In this document: positions 34,998-43,417 of the stretch, piece by piece
Numbering within the stretch: position 1 is the first letter of the stretch
Layout of the letters: every line of letters starts with the position of its first letter
DNA from: Deltaproteobacteria bacterium
GTDB lineage: Bacteria; Desulfobacterota; DSM-4660; Desulfatiglandales; HGW-15
Reading direction: 5' to 3'
Length of the DNA stretch: 60,250 nucleotides
Assembly (NCBI GenBank): GCA_019308985.1
Contig: JAFDHB010000003.1
Location: 1-60,250 of the forward strand
Program-made: the position numbers and the translations under genes
The notes under the pieces: generated by a model
Databases searched by the model: none
Told to the model about the DNA's origin: nothing
What the model saw: only the letters and a program-made list of their open reading frames with translations

Positions 34998-35972
34998 ATG
35001 AGAATGTCAAAAGGTAAGCTGCTTGATCTCTATGCAGTAATGCTCAAGATACGTCTTTTTGAAGATAGAATCGTTGACCTTTACGCAAGAGGATTGGTAC
35101 CCGGCCTGGCTCATCTTTATATCGGAGAAGAGGCAGTGGCCGCAGGTGCATGCGCTGCGCTTCGAGACGATGACTACATAACCAGCACGCACAGAGGGCA
35201 TGGACACGTGATAGCCAAGGGTGGGGAGCTCAACTCTATGATGGCGGAATTGTTCGGGAAAAGGACAGGATATTGCAAGGGCAAAGGCGGATCCATGCAC
35301 ATCGCTGACATGAAAATCGGAATTCTCGGGGCCAACGGCATTGCCGGAGGCGGACTGCCGATTGCCGTAGGGGCGGGGCTTTCTGCTAAATGGAGAGGCA
35401 CGGACCAGGTGACCGTTTGCTTTTTTGGGGATGACGCCTCCAATAACGGAACATTTCATGAAAGTCTCAATTTCGCCTCCTTGCACAAGTTGCCTGTCGT
35501 CTTTGTCTGCGAGAACAACCAGTACGGCATCTCAGTCCATCAGAAGCAGCACCAGCCGATTACCGATATCGCCATCAGGTCAACGAGCTATGACATGCCC
35601 GGGGTCGTGGTGGATGGGAATGACGTGATTCAAGTGCACGAAGCAGTGACAAAGGCCGTGAGAAGGGCACGTGCAGGGGAAGGCCCGACACTTATAGAGT
35701 GCAAGACTTACAGGTGGCGCGGTCATCACGAGGGCGACCCAAACCAGGGGAGCAGATACAGGACCAAGCATGAGATAGAGGCATGGAAGAAGAAAGATCC
35801 CGTGAAGAGATTAGCTGATAAGCTGATTGCGGATAAGGTTGCGACAAAGAAAAAGCTGGAAGAACTTGAAGCAAAAATCCTCAAGGAGATAGAAGGGGCC
35901 GTGGCTTTTGCCAATGAAAGCGAATTTCCATCCCCTGAAGAACTCTGCGAGGATGTTTACGTAGAGGGGTAA
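34998..35972 (+). CDS. acoA: 2-oxoacid/acetoin dehydrogenase E1 alpha subunit
   Basis: This 324-residue thiamine-diphosphate-dependent E1 alpha chain has the TPP motif GDDASNNGTFHESLNFA and ENNQYGIS near residues 150-180 and the GGSMHIADMKIGILGANGI loop typical of acetoin dehydrogenase-like and pyruvate dehydrogenase-like E1 alpha. It decarboxylates or cleaves the substrate and passes the acyl group to E2-lipoyl. GGGGAGGAG lies just upstream of the ATG at 34998. The regulator and lipA upstream favour acetoin, but a branched or hydroxylated 2-oxoacid is equally compatible. Confidence 0.88.
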   Translation: MRMSKGKLLDLYAVMLKIRLFEDRIVDLYARGLVPGLAHLYIGEEAVAAGACAALRDDDYITSTHRGHGHVIAKGGELNSMMAELFGKRTGYCKGKGGSMHIADMKIGILGANGIAGGGLPIAVGAGLSAKWRGTDQVTVCFFGDDASNNGTFHESLNFASLHKLPVVFVCENNQYGISVHQKQHQPITDIAIRSTSYDMPGVVVDGNDVIQVHEAVTKAVRRARAGEGPTLIECKTYRWRGHHEGDPNQGSRYRTKHEIEAWKKKDPVKRLADKLIADKVATKKKLEELEAKILKEIEGAVAFANESEFPSPEELCEDVYVEG

Positions 35973-35978
35973 GAGAAG

Positions 35979-36959
35979 ATGAGAGAAATTACGTATGCAC
36001 AGGCGCTGAACGAGGCGTTACGGGAATGCATGAAAGAGGATGAAAGAGTCATCTTGCTCGGTGAAGATATTGGAAAATATGGCGGCATCTTCCAGGTTAC
36101 CGCGGGGCTGCTGGATGAGTTTGGTGATAAAAGGGTGATCGATACCCCGATTTCTGAAGCAGGGTTTGTGGGCGCATCTGTGGGAGCGGCCCTGACCGGA
36201 ATGAGACCTGTCGTAGAGATCATGTTCATAGACTTCACGACCGTTTGCATGGACATGATCATCAATCAGATGGCCAAAATGCACTACATGTTTGGAGGAA
36301 GAGGCAAAGTCCCAATGGTATTGCGCACAAATATCGGAGCGGGGAGGGGTGCTGCAGCCCAGCACTCCCAGAGTTTCCATGCGCTATATGTACATATCCC
36401 GGGCTTATTGGTGGCCGCCCCTTCAACCCCCTATGATGCAAAGGGACTCCTTATCGAAGCCATAAAGAATGAGAATCCGGTTATTTTTGTCGAACACAAG
36501 AAACTCTATGTTGAAAAAGGGCCGGTCCCGGAGGAAAGCTACTCGATTCCCTTTGGAAAAGCGGATATCAAACGGGAAGGAAAGGATCTCACCATCGTAG
36601 CAACACATGCCCTGGTTTTGCGCTCACTTCGCGCAGCCGAGGAAGTAGCTAAAGAAGGCATTGACGTGGAGGTAATCGATCCCAGGACCCTCACTCCGCT
36701 GGACAAAGATACTATTTTGAAATCCGTGGAAAAAACAGGTCGGCTTCTGGTAGCGGACGAGGGGCATAAGACGTGCGGCGTAGCAGCCGAGATCTCGGCC
36801 ATGGTAGCGGAAGAAGGGATCTATTGGTTGCGTGCCCCGATCCTGAGGGTGTGCTCCCCGGATACGCCGGTACCTTTTTCTCCACCCTTAGAGCAGAGCT
36901 ATATCCCGGATGAGAAAGATCTTATACCGGCCATAAAGCGTCTAATGGAGTATGCTTAG
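35979..36959 (+). CDS. acoB: 2-oxoacid/acetoin dehydrogenase E1 beta subunit
   Basis: This 326-residue E1 beta chain begins REITYAQALNEALRECMKEDERVILLGEDIGKYGG, with the invariant TPP-activating Glu in GEDI. The C-terminal transketolase domain includes VEVIDPRTLTPLDKDTI. It follows E1 alpha by 6 bases, so the two make the usual alpha2-beta2 heterotetramer. RGAAAQHSQS contains the conserved histidine of the active-site loop. Confidence 0.9.
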   Translation: MREITYAQALNEALRECMKEDERVILLGEDIGKYGGIFQVTAGLLDEFGDKRVIDTPISEAGFVGASVGAALTGMRPVVEIMFIDFTTVCMDMIINQMAKMHYMFGGRGKVPMVLRTNIGAGRGAAAQHSQSFHALYVHIPGLLVAAPSTPYDAKGLLIEAIKNENPVIFVEHKKLYVEKGPVPEESYSIPFGKADIKREGKDLTIVATHALVLRSLRAAEEVAKEGIDVEVIDPRTLTPLDKDTILKSVEKTGRLLVADEGHKTCGVAAEISAMVAEEGIYWLRAPILRVCSPDTPVPFSPPLEQSYIPDEKDLIPAIKRLMEYA

Positions 36960-36975
36960 AGAGGAGTAAAGTTCC

Positions 36976-38322
36976 GTGGCTACAGAAGTTGTTGTGCCCA
37001 TGCTGGGCATTACCGTTGAAAGAGGGAAAATTGTCGAATGGCTGAAAAAGGAAGGTGACAGCGTCGAAAAAGGGGAAATCATCTTCATTGTCGAGGTGGA
37101 AAAAGCCACGACCGAAGTGGAATCGCCTGCAACAGGGATTCTGGCCAAGATCCTGGTCGGAGAAGGTGTTGAGGTGCCGGTCTTAACAGTTGTTGGAGTA
37201 ATTACCGAGCCGGGTGAAGAACTGCCGGCAAAGTACCTGAAGCCCGAAGTGACGGCAAGAGAGAAAAAGATTAAGGCCGAAGCTGTCTCAGGTCCGACAC
37301 CGGTCGCGAAGGCAGCGCCAGCTCCGGCTCCGCCGGGCCCTGGAGGAACAGTTAAGGCGATTCCTGCTGCCAGAAATCTTGCGAGAAGTAAAGGTATCGA
37401 TCTCGAAACTCTTAGAGGCACAGGCCCTGGAGGGACTGTCTTGGTTCGGGATGTAGAAGCGGTGCTCGAGGCGCAGTCGAGACCCGCTCAGAGGGTGTCA
37501 ACCCTTGCAGGCCGGCTGGCTGAAAAGGAGGGTGTCTCTCTGGAAGGCGTCCGGGGAAGCGGGGTGAGAGGAAGGATAATGCGGGCCGATGTTGAGGCGG
37601 TCATGAAGAAAGAGGCTGCGCCGGGACTCGGCAAAGTGATCCCCATGAGCACAATGCGGAAGGTAATCTCCAGGCGAATGTCGGAGAGCGCTTTTACTGC
37701 TCCTCATATATACTTTTTCACTGATGTTGCTATGGATCCAATCCTTGATTTCAGGAAAGAGATCCTTCCGGATTTTGAAAAAAAGTATGGGCTCAGGCCT
37801 TCTATTAATGATTTCCTGATCAAGGCCGTGGCCATGAATATTGTTGAATTTCCGATCATGAATGCGACCGTGAAAGAGGAAGCGATCCACATACTGCCCG
37901 ACGTGAATATTTGCCTGGCAATTGCCCTGCCTGACGGCCTGATCGTTCCTGCAATCGCCAATGCCGACAAGGCCGGACTTGTTGATATTACAAAACAAAG
38001 AAAGGATCTTATGGACAGGGCGCTTGCAGGAAGACTCAGCATAGAAGAACTGGAGAGGGGAACTTTCACGATTTCGAGCCTCGCACAGTATGAGATCACC
38101 TATTTTACAGCGATCTTGAACCCACCCCAGAGCGGTATCCTAACCGTGGGAAAAACACGGGAACAGCTGACACTGCAAAACGGCGATGTCAAGGTGATCA
38201 AGGTGGCCACTTTGGGTCTTGGGGTTGACCATAGGATCATTGATGGTGCTGTGGCTGCTGACTTTCTCCAGAATTTGAAATCCAAACTGGAACGACCCAT
38301 GTTTACTTTTCTGAATTTGTAG
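36976..38322 (+). CDS. acoC: Dihydrolipoamide acyltransferase (E2) with two subunit-binding domains
   Basis: This 448-residue E2 carries one N-terminal lipoyl domain (about 1-76, lipoyl-lysine Lys43 in VEKATTEVES), then an Ala/Pro linker. Two consecutive peripheral-subunit-binding domains follow (about 127-165, IPAARNLARSKGIDLETLRGTG; and about 173-211, STLAGRLAEKEGVSLEGVRGSG), and then the catalytic domain ending with His419 and Asp423 in DHRIIDG. Most E2 chains have a single binding domain. The start is GTG 36976 with GAGGAG upstream. LipA at 24200 would supply its cofactor. Confidence 0.9.
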   Translation: MATEVVVPMLGITVERGKIVEWLKKEGDSVEKGEIIFIVEVEKATTEVESPATGILAKILVGEGVEVPVLTVVGVITEPGEELPAKYLKPEVTAREKKIKAEAVSGPTPVAKAAPAPAPPGPGGTVKAIPAARNLARSKGIDLETLRGTGPGGTVLVRDVEAVLEAQSRPAQRVSTLAGRLAEKEGVSLEGVRGSGVRGRIMRADVEAVMKKEAAPGLGKVIPMSTMRKVISRRMSESAFTAPHIYFFTDVAMDPILDFRKEILPDFEKKYGLRPSINDFLIKAVAMNIVEFPIMNATVKEEAIHILPDVNICLAIALPDGLIVPAIANADKAGLVDITKQRKDLMDRALAGRLSIEELERGTFTISSLAQYEITYFTAILNPPQSGILTVGKTREQLTLQNGDVKVIKVATLGLGVDHRIIDGAVAADFLQNLKSKLERPMFTFLNL

Positions 38323-38336
38323 GCGTTGAGGAAATC

Positions 38337-39734
38337 ATGTATGATTTGGTTGTGATTGGCGGAGGACCAGGGGGATATGTAGCTGCAATCAAAGGGGCTC
38401 AGTCGGGCCAGAAGGTCTTACTGGTGGAAAAGGATGCACTTGGCGGAACCTGCCTGAATCGAGGCTGTATTCCCACAAAATGCTTTGTTCACGATACAAG
38501 ACTGCTCCAAGAAGTCAGGGCATCGCAGGTAATGACGGGTGCAGAGTCACTTGGAATTGATATTTCAAAAATGCTGATGAGAAAAAAGGAGGTTGTTGAC
38601 AGGCTGGTTAATGGCGTTGAGATTATCGTAAAGAGCCACGGCATTGAAATCGTGCAGGGACAGGGTGAACTTATCGACGCGGGGAGAACGATGATCCATT
38701 ACCCGGACGGGTCGAGCGAGGAAGTTCGGAGCAGGAGCGTGATCCTGGCCACCGGTTCCAGGCCGGCGGTTCCTCCTTTCGTGCACGTGGATGGAGGCTT
38801 TGTGCAAACTACCGACCATGCCCTTGACACAGACGATGTTCCTGAAAACATTGCCATCATGGGGGGCGGGGTGATCGGCATGGAGATGGCGACAATATAC
38901 TTGAACATGGGATGCAACGTAACCATACTTGAGCTGCTTCCCGACATTTTGATGACTGAAGACGAAGAAGTGAGAAAAACCATGCGAAGGCTGCTCAGGA
39001 GGCGCAGGGCAAAGGTGCATGTAAGCGCCAGGGTAAAAGATGTAAACACCAAAGAGAACAGGGTTGTGGTTGTTTACGAAGACAAGGATAAAGAGACGAA
39101 AGCCGTTGAATCAGACCGGTTGCTTGTTGCCACGGGGCGCACACCGGTTCTGGACGGCATTGATGCTGAGAGGTTGGGCCTCAAAATGGATGGTCCGTTT
39201 GTGAAAGTAAACTCAAGGTGCGAGACGAATCTGCCCGGTGTTTATGCGATAGGTGACCTGGTGGGCGGCATGATGCTCGCACATAAAGCATCTGCCCAGG
39301 CGGAAGTTGCGGTTTCAAATATTGCAGGCTCGAACCGGGAGTTTCGACCGCAATATGTCCCGCGCTGTATTTGGGCACTTGAGGAAGTCGGCAGCGTCGG
39401 TTTGACGGAAAAGGATGCCAGGGCCACGGGTAGGCCGATTAGGGTCGGTAAGTTCTCCTATAGAGCCAGTGGGGCCGCCCAGGCCATGGGGAGCGTGGAG
39501 GGGTTTGTCAAGATAGTGGGGGACGCTGAGACAGGAGAGATCATGGGTGTACATATCATGGGAGCTCACGCTACAGATCTTATTGGTGAGCCGGTGATGG
39601 CGATGACCATGGAAGCGGCTGTGGAGGACATGGCTGAATGCGTTAAACCCCATCCTACATTTACCGAGTCCATTATGGAGGCAGCCCTCGACTGGTCCGG
39701 CAGGGTTGTCCATTCGCCCAAGAAAAGAAATTGA
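38337..39734 (+). CDS. lpdA: Dihydrolipoamide dehydrogenase (E3)
   Basis: This 465-residue flavoprotein disulfide reductase has FAD-binding GGGPGGYVAAIKGAQ at the N-terminus, the redox pair Cys39/Cys44 in GGTCLNRGCIPTK, NAD-binding GGGVIGMEMA, and the C-terminal HPTFTESIMEA with the catalytic His. It reoxidises dihydrolipoyl E2 to make NADH. It is co-transcribed with E1 and E2 (15 bases after the E2 stop), so the operon encodes a complete complex. Confidence 0.93.
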   Translation: MYDLVVIGGGPGGYVAAIKGAQSGQKVLLVEKDALGGTCLNRGCIPTKCFVHDTRLLQEVRASQVMTGAESLGIDISKMLMRKKEVVDRLVNGVEIIVKSHGIEIVQGQGELIDAGRTMIHYPDGSSEEVRSRSVILATGSRPAVPPFVHVDGGFVQTTDHALDTDDVPENIAIMGGGVIGMEMATIYLNMGCNVTILELLPDILMTEDEEVRKTMRRLLRRRRAKVHVSARVKDVNTKENRVVVVYEDKDKETKAVESDRLLVATGRTPVLDGIDAERLGLKMDGPFVKVNSRCETNLPGVYAIGDLVGGMMLAHKASAQAEVAVSNIAGSNREFRPQYVPRCIWALEEVGSVGLTEKDARATGRPIRVGKFSYRASGAAQAMGSVEGFVKIVGDAETGEIMGVHIMGAHATDLIGEPVMAMTMEAAVEDMAECVKPHPTFTESIMEAALDWSGRVVHSPKKRN

Positions 39735-39867
39735 CCCACCCGTTCATAAAGTGGATGAAGAGATTTCCGGACTTCGGCTGAGCTAAGTCGAGGCCCTCGA
39801 CATTTATCCTTCCGGCTGATATTTGCCGGCAGGTGCAAAATTAAAACCAATATTTTGGAGGCTGATC

Positions 39868-41124
39868 ATGGAATACAATAGACCGCATGCAACAGCACGA
39901 CGGGGGCTTATGGCCACGGACTGGGAAGCAGGAGTTGATTTCTCCCGCCTGAACCGTGAGAGATTCCAAAAAGCCCGGGCTTCTGTAAAAGCTAATGGCC
40001 TGGGAGCGGTTTTGGCATTTAATTTCGACAATATCCGTTACATAACAGGAACACACATTGGGGAGTGGTGCAGGGACAAGATGAACCGCTATGCAATCTG
40101 CCCTCGCGAAGGAGAGCCGTATCTTTTTGATCCGGCCGTGCCGGCAAAGAGGGTAAGCTCACCATGGATGGGCGAGCGTATGGAGATTCCAATAAGCACG
40201 ATGCTGGGTGCCCTGCCCCCGGCCATGAAAGTTGAAGAGGACTTTGCAAAACAAATAAAGAGAGTATTGACGGATTATGGAGTCGAAAAAGAACCCCTTG
40301 GCGTGGACATGATGGAAATCCCGATGCTAAGGGCCCTTGAAAAGGAAGGCATTGAGGTTGTCGATGGCCAGCAGGCTATGCTCGACGCCAGAGAGGTCAA
40401 GACACCTGATGAGATTGAGCTTCTTAAGCAGGCCGCGGCAATGGTAGATGCGGTCTACGAGGACATTGCAAGGGCCATACGCCCCGGGACACGGGAGCAC
40501 GAGCTCGTCGCCCTGGCCAATGATAAGCTTTTTCTTTTAGGTGCGGAAAGGGTGGAATGCGTCAATTCCGTGTCGGGCCCAAGAGGCAAACCCCACAGCC
40601 ACACATTTTCCGACCGTATTATACAACCTGGCGACATGATTTTTCTGGACCTTATGCATGCCTTTAACGGATACAGAACCTGTTACTACAGGACCTTTAT
40701 TTGCGGCAAGCCCAACAAGTACCAAATTGAAGCCTATGAAACATGCTCAAAGTGGCTCTCCAGTGCTATTGATGTAATAAGGCCAGGGGCAACAACGGCC
40801 GATGTTGCAAAGACGTGGCCCAAGGCGGAGGAGTTCGGTTACCGGGATGAGGACGAGGCCTTCTTGCTCCAGTACGGGCACGGTATCGGGCTGAGCCTGT
40901 GGGAAAGACCGATTATTTCCCGCAGGTTTTCTTTTGAGCATCCAGTAGAGTTCAAGGTTGGTATGACATTCGCCGTTGAGTGCTGGTGCGGAGCCGAGGA
41001 TGGGTCAGGGGCTGCCAGGATTGAAGAGGAGGTGGTTGTTACAGAGGACGGTTGCCAGATTATTACCAATTATCCAAGCGACCACCTTATTTCTTGTGGG
41101 CTTCCGGGCTGCGAGGTGTATTGA
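39868..41124 (+). CDS. M24-family protein (DddP/Xaa-Pro peptidase-like) with altered metal site
   Basis: This 418-residue protein has the pita-bread fold: an N-terminal creatinase-like domain (AVLAFNFDNIRYITGTH) and a C-terminal catalytic domain. Of the five canonical metal ligands, Asp261 (FLDLMHAF), His338 (GHGIG), Glu371 (FAVECW) and Glu386 (RIEEEVVV) are present. The second aspartate is Cys272 (GYRTCYYRTF), at the exact D-x10-D spacing. The overall pattern recalls the DMSP lyase DddP branch as well as prolidases. GGAGG precedes the ATG at 39868. It lies in the catabolic operon, so it is more likely a small-molecule enzyme than a peptidase. Confidence 0.75.
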   Translation: MEYNRPHATARRGLMATDWEAGVDFSRLNRERFQKARASVKANGLGAVLAFNFDNIRYITGTHIGEWCRDKMNRYAICPREGEPYLFDPAVPAKRVSSPWMGERMEIPISTMLGALPPAMKVEEDFAKQIKRVLTDYGVEKEPLGVDMMEIPMLRALEKEGIEVVDGQQAMLDAREVKTPDEIELLKQAAAMVDAVYEDIARAIRPGTREHELVALANDKLFLLGAERVECVNSVSGPRGKPHSHTFSDRIIQPGDMIFLDLMHAFNGYRTCYYRTFICGKPNKYQIEAYETCSKWLSSAIDVIRPGATTADVAKTWPKAEEFGYRDEDEAFLLQYGHGIGLSLWERPIISRRFSFEHPVEFKVGMTFAVECWCGAEDGSGAARIEEEVVVTEDGCQIITNYPSDHLISCGLPGCEVY

Positions 41125-41273
41125 TCAGCCGGAAAGCCTCAATAATAAAGGCCTTGCCAAGCTCAATTTTGGTAAAAAGGAGGTGAGCATTTTTTTCAAT
41201 TGATGGGCTCGTAACTTTGGTTTCAAATCTGGTGTTAACCTTTAGATTAATCAAGGAAAGGAGGAATTGAAAA

Positions 41274-41642
41274 ATGGCTGAATACAAAGAAGCAACATTG
41301 TACAGAATGGAAGAACTGGAGTCCGCGTGCCCCCCTAAACACAAGAACACGGATGCTTTCACATTGATCCCCCAGGAGACAGGTGCCAAGGGTTTCGTCT
41401 TGTTCTGCACAGAGGTTCATCCGGGCGGTGAAGCGGAAATGGATGTCCATCCTGGCAGGGAGCATTGTTATTTTATGCTTTCAGGTGTTGGCGAAGCCGT
41501 AGTGAACGGTAAGAAATTTACTGTACGCCCCGGGGATTGTCTGTGGATTCCGCCGGGTGCTGAACACGGCATTAAGCCTATTGGGGGGCAGACCATTAGG
41601 TTTGCCGTTGTCACCTCCCCGCCGCCATGGGTTGAGGTGTAG
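41274..41642 (+). CDS. Small cupin-domain protein
   Basis: This 122-residue protein is one conserved barrel. Motif 1 is VHPGREHCYFMLSGVGE and motif 2 is RPGDCLWIPPGAEHGIKP, giving several His/Glu residues able to hold a metal. Such proteins include dioxygenases, isomerases, lyases and binding proteins, so the reaction cannot be named. AAGGAGG precedes the ATG. Context between an M24 protein and a beta-hydroxyacid dehydrogenase points to a catabolic step. The ORF ends in VEV at 41642. Confidence 0.8.
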   Translation: MAEYKEATLYRMEELESACPPKHKNTDAFTLIPQETGAKGFVLFCTEVHPGGEAEMDVHPGREHCYFMLSGVGEAVVNGKKFTVRPGDCLWIPPGAEHGIKPIGGQTIRFAVVTSPPPWVEV

Positions 41643-41972
41643 TCAGATCTTTGCAGTTGGGGGCTGTTGTCCTATGGGAAAAGGGGGCAGCCTCCGTATA
41701 TTCTCCTGCATGAAAAAGTCTATTTTCCGGCTGGTGCTGGCTGGTGTAATGGCAACGCCTGATACTCTGTTATCACCCAAATGGAGGAAGACGAGGGTCC
41801 CTGGATGTTCAAGGTCACGGGTTTTGTCGGTAACTGGCTTTGTTTTCCACCGGCTCACGGCGTGAGTGTGCAAGAGGCAGCCTTGTGCTGTACGGTGCAC
41901 GCCACAATGTCAGCGGTGCGAAGCATTTAAGTGGAAAGAACTTGAATCAGGAAGAAGATAGGAGGCAATATT
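41643..41972. other. Spacer of 330 bases without a supported gene
   Basis: The frame of the cupin continues past its TAG with another in-frame TGA and then about 55 open codons to 41930 or so, but nothing in it is recognisable. Base composition is ordinary. The last bases hold a purine-rich ribosome site (AAGATAGGAGG) for the next gene. Confidence 0.4.
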
Positions 41973-42863
41973 ATGGCAGATAAACAAAAAATAGGGTGGA
42001 TCGGCCTTGGCAAAATGGGAATACCTATGTCCACCAATCTTGTTAAGGCCGGGTATTCCTTGAAGGTTTACAATCGGACCAGGGAAAAGACAAAGGAGTT
42101 GGCTGACCAGGGTGCGGAGGTCGCAGACTCGCCCAAGGCTGCTGCACAAGGTCAGGACGTGGTAATCTCCATGATTTCGGATGATTCCGCCCTTGAGGCT
42201 GTCTCGATCGGTCCGGGAGGGGCATTCGAGGGGGCCAAATCAGGCATGATTTTTGTTGACATGAGCACTGTTTCCCCCGCGGCTTCAGCAGTCGTTGCAG
42301 CGGAAGCGGAGAAAAAAGGTATAAAATACCTGAGAGCCCCCGTCTCTGGAAGTACGGCCTTAGCCACAGCGGGTACGTTGACCATTTTCGCCTCCGGCCC
42401 CAAGGATGCCTATGATCAGTGCGTGGATACCTTCGGGAAAATGGGTCAGAAATCATTTCACGTGGGAACTGGAGAAGAGGCCAGGTACCTAAAGCTGGTA
42501 CTTAACATGATGGTCGGGTTGACCTCGGCAATGGTTGCAGAGGCTCTCACCTTTGGAGAAGCAGGTGGCATGGACTGGGAGCAGATGATCGACATCGTTA
42601 ACAACAGCGTGGTTGCCTCTCCCCTGGTCGGTTATAAGGCGCAGATTCTCAAGGACAGGAACTTTACTCCCGCTTTCAGCGCAACCCAGATGGCCAAGGA
42701 TTTTGATATAGCGCTTGATACCGGCAGGGGAAACAAGGTCCCCATGCCCATGACCGCTATCATTCGCCAGTTTTACGGCACGATGATGGCCACGGGAAAG
42801 GGCGACATGGATTTCTTCGGCCTTCTTACCCTGATGGAAGAGCTTGCAGGCATGAAGAAGTGA
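41973..42863 (+). CDS. Beta-hydroxyacid dehydrogenase (3-hydroxyisobutyrate dehydrogenase family)
   Basis: This 296-residue NAD(P)-dependent enzyme has the Rossmann signature GWIGLGKMGIPMSTNLVKAG, the substrate motif APVSGSTALATAGTLTIFASG and the catalytic lysine in ARYLKLVLNMM. The family oxidises 3-hydroxyisobutyrate, tartronate semialdehyde-related acids, 6-phosphogluconate and similar acids. The exact substrate is not readable. It should reversibly interconvert a beta-hydroxyacid and a semialdehyde, which would suit the aldehyde oxidoreductase encoded soon after. Confidence 0.88.
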   Translation: MADKQKIGWIGLGKMGIPMSTNLVKAGYSLKVYNRTREKTKELADQGAEVADSPKAAAQGQDVVISMISDDSALEAVSIGPGGAFEGAKSGMIFVDMSTVSPAASAVVAAEAEKKGIKYLRAPVSGSTALATAGTLTIFASGPKDAYDQCVDTFGKMGQKSFHVGTGEEARYLKLVLNMMVGLTSAMVAEALTFGEAGGMDWEQMIDIVNNSVVASPLVGYKAQILKDRNFTPAFSATQMAKDFDIALDTGRGNKVPMPMTAIIRQFYGTMMATGKGDMDFFGLLTLMEELAGMKK

Positions 42864-42956
42864 TTCTTGTTTTAATGTGCGGCGATTCATTGGTGTTTTG
42901 CGTTCCGGGCGGATCGAATCTGATTCGTCCGGAATCTTTGAGGAGGATGAATTCGT

Positions 42957-43385
42957 ATGGACGCGACGTGGCACCATGTGGCCATTTGTGTAAAGAACAT
43001 GGACAGGGCTCTTGGGTTCTACCATGATCTCCTGGGCTTTGAGGTTGACTGGGACAGGGACCATTACAGCGGCGAGGCATTCTCCAAAGTAACTGGTCTG
43101 CCGGGAGCAGATGCACGCGTTGTCATGCTCAAGGGGTACGGCGGCCGGATGGAGCTTTTTCACTACTATGCTCCTGATGGTGATGACAGTGGAGTCAAAA
43201 AGCAATGTGATCCAGGTATTACTCACCTGGCCTTTAAGGTGAAAAACGTGCAAGAAGTCTATGAACGGCTGCTAAAGGCGGGGGTAGAGTTCAACTGCCC
43301 GCCCCAAAACCTTCGCCCGGGCGTGTGGGGTACCTATATGAAAGACCCAGAGGGGGTAACCATAGAACTTGTCCAGTATGACTGA
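42957..43385 (+). CDS. VOC-superfamily (glyoxalase/epimerase-like) protein
   Basis: This 142-residue protein has two beta-alpha-beta-beta-beta modules. Candidate metal ligands are His7 (TWHHVAICV), Glu65-region (RMELFHYY), His92-region (ITHLAFKV) and the terminal Glu (VTIELVQYD). This pattern is shared by methylmalonyl-CoA epimerase, glyoxalase I and extradiol dioxygenases. In an anaerobe an epimerase or lyase is more likely than a dioxygenase. A GAGGAGG-type site precedes the ATG. Confidence 0.82.
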   Translation: MDATWHHVAICVKNMDRALGFYHDLLGFEVDWDRDHYSGEAFSKVTGLPGADARVVMLKGYGGRMELFHYYAPDGDDSGVKKQCDPGITHLAFKVKNVQEVYERLLKAGVEFNCPPQNLRPGVWGTYMKDPEGVTIELVQYD

Positions 43386-43417
43386 GTCGAGTTCCCGGAG
43401 GCAAGAGGTATAAGGAA

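Noticed and set aside
41643..41935. Frame continuing past the cupin stop with an internal TGA, considered as selenoprotein or decayed gene
   Set aside because: No recognisable domain, no hairpin suited to selenocysteine insertion, and two stops in frame; probably chance.
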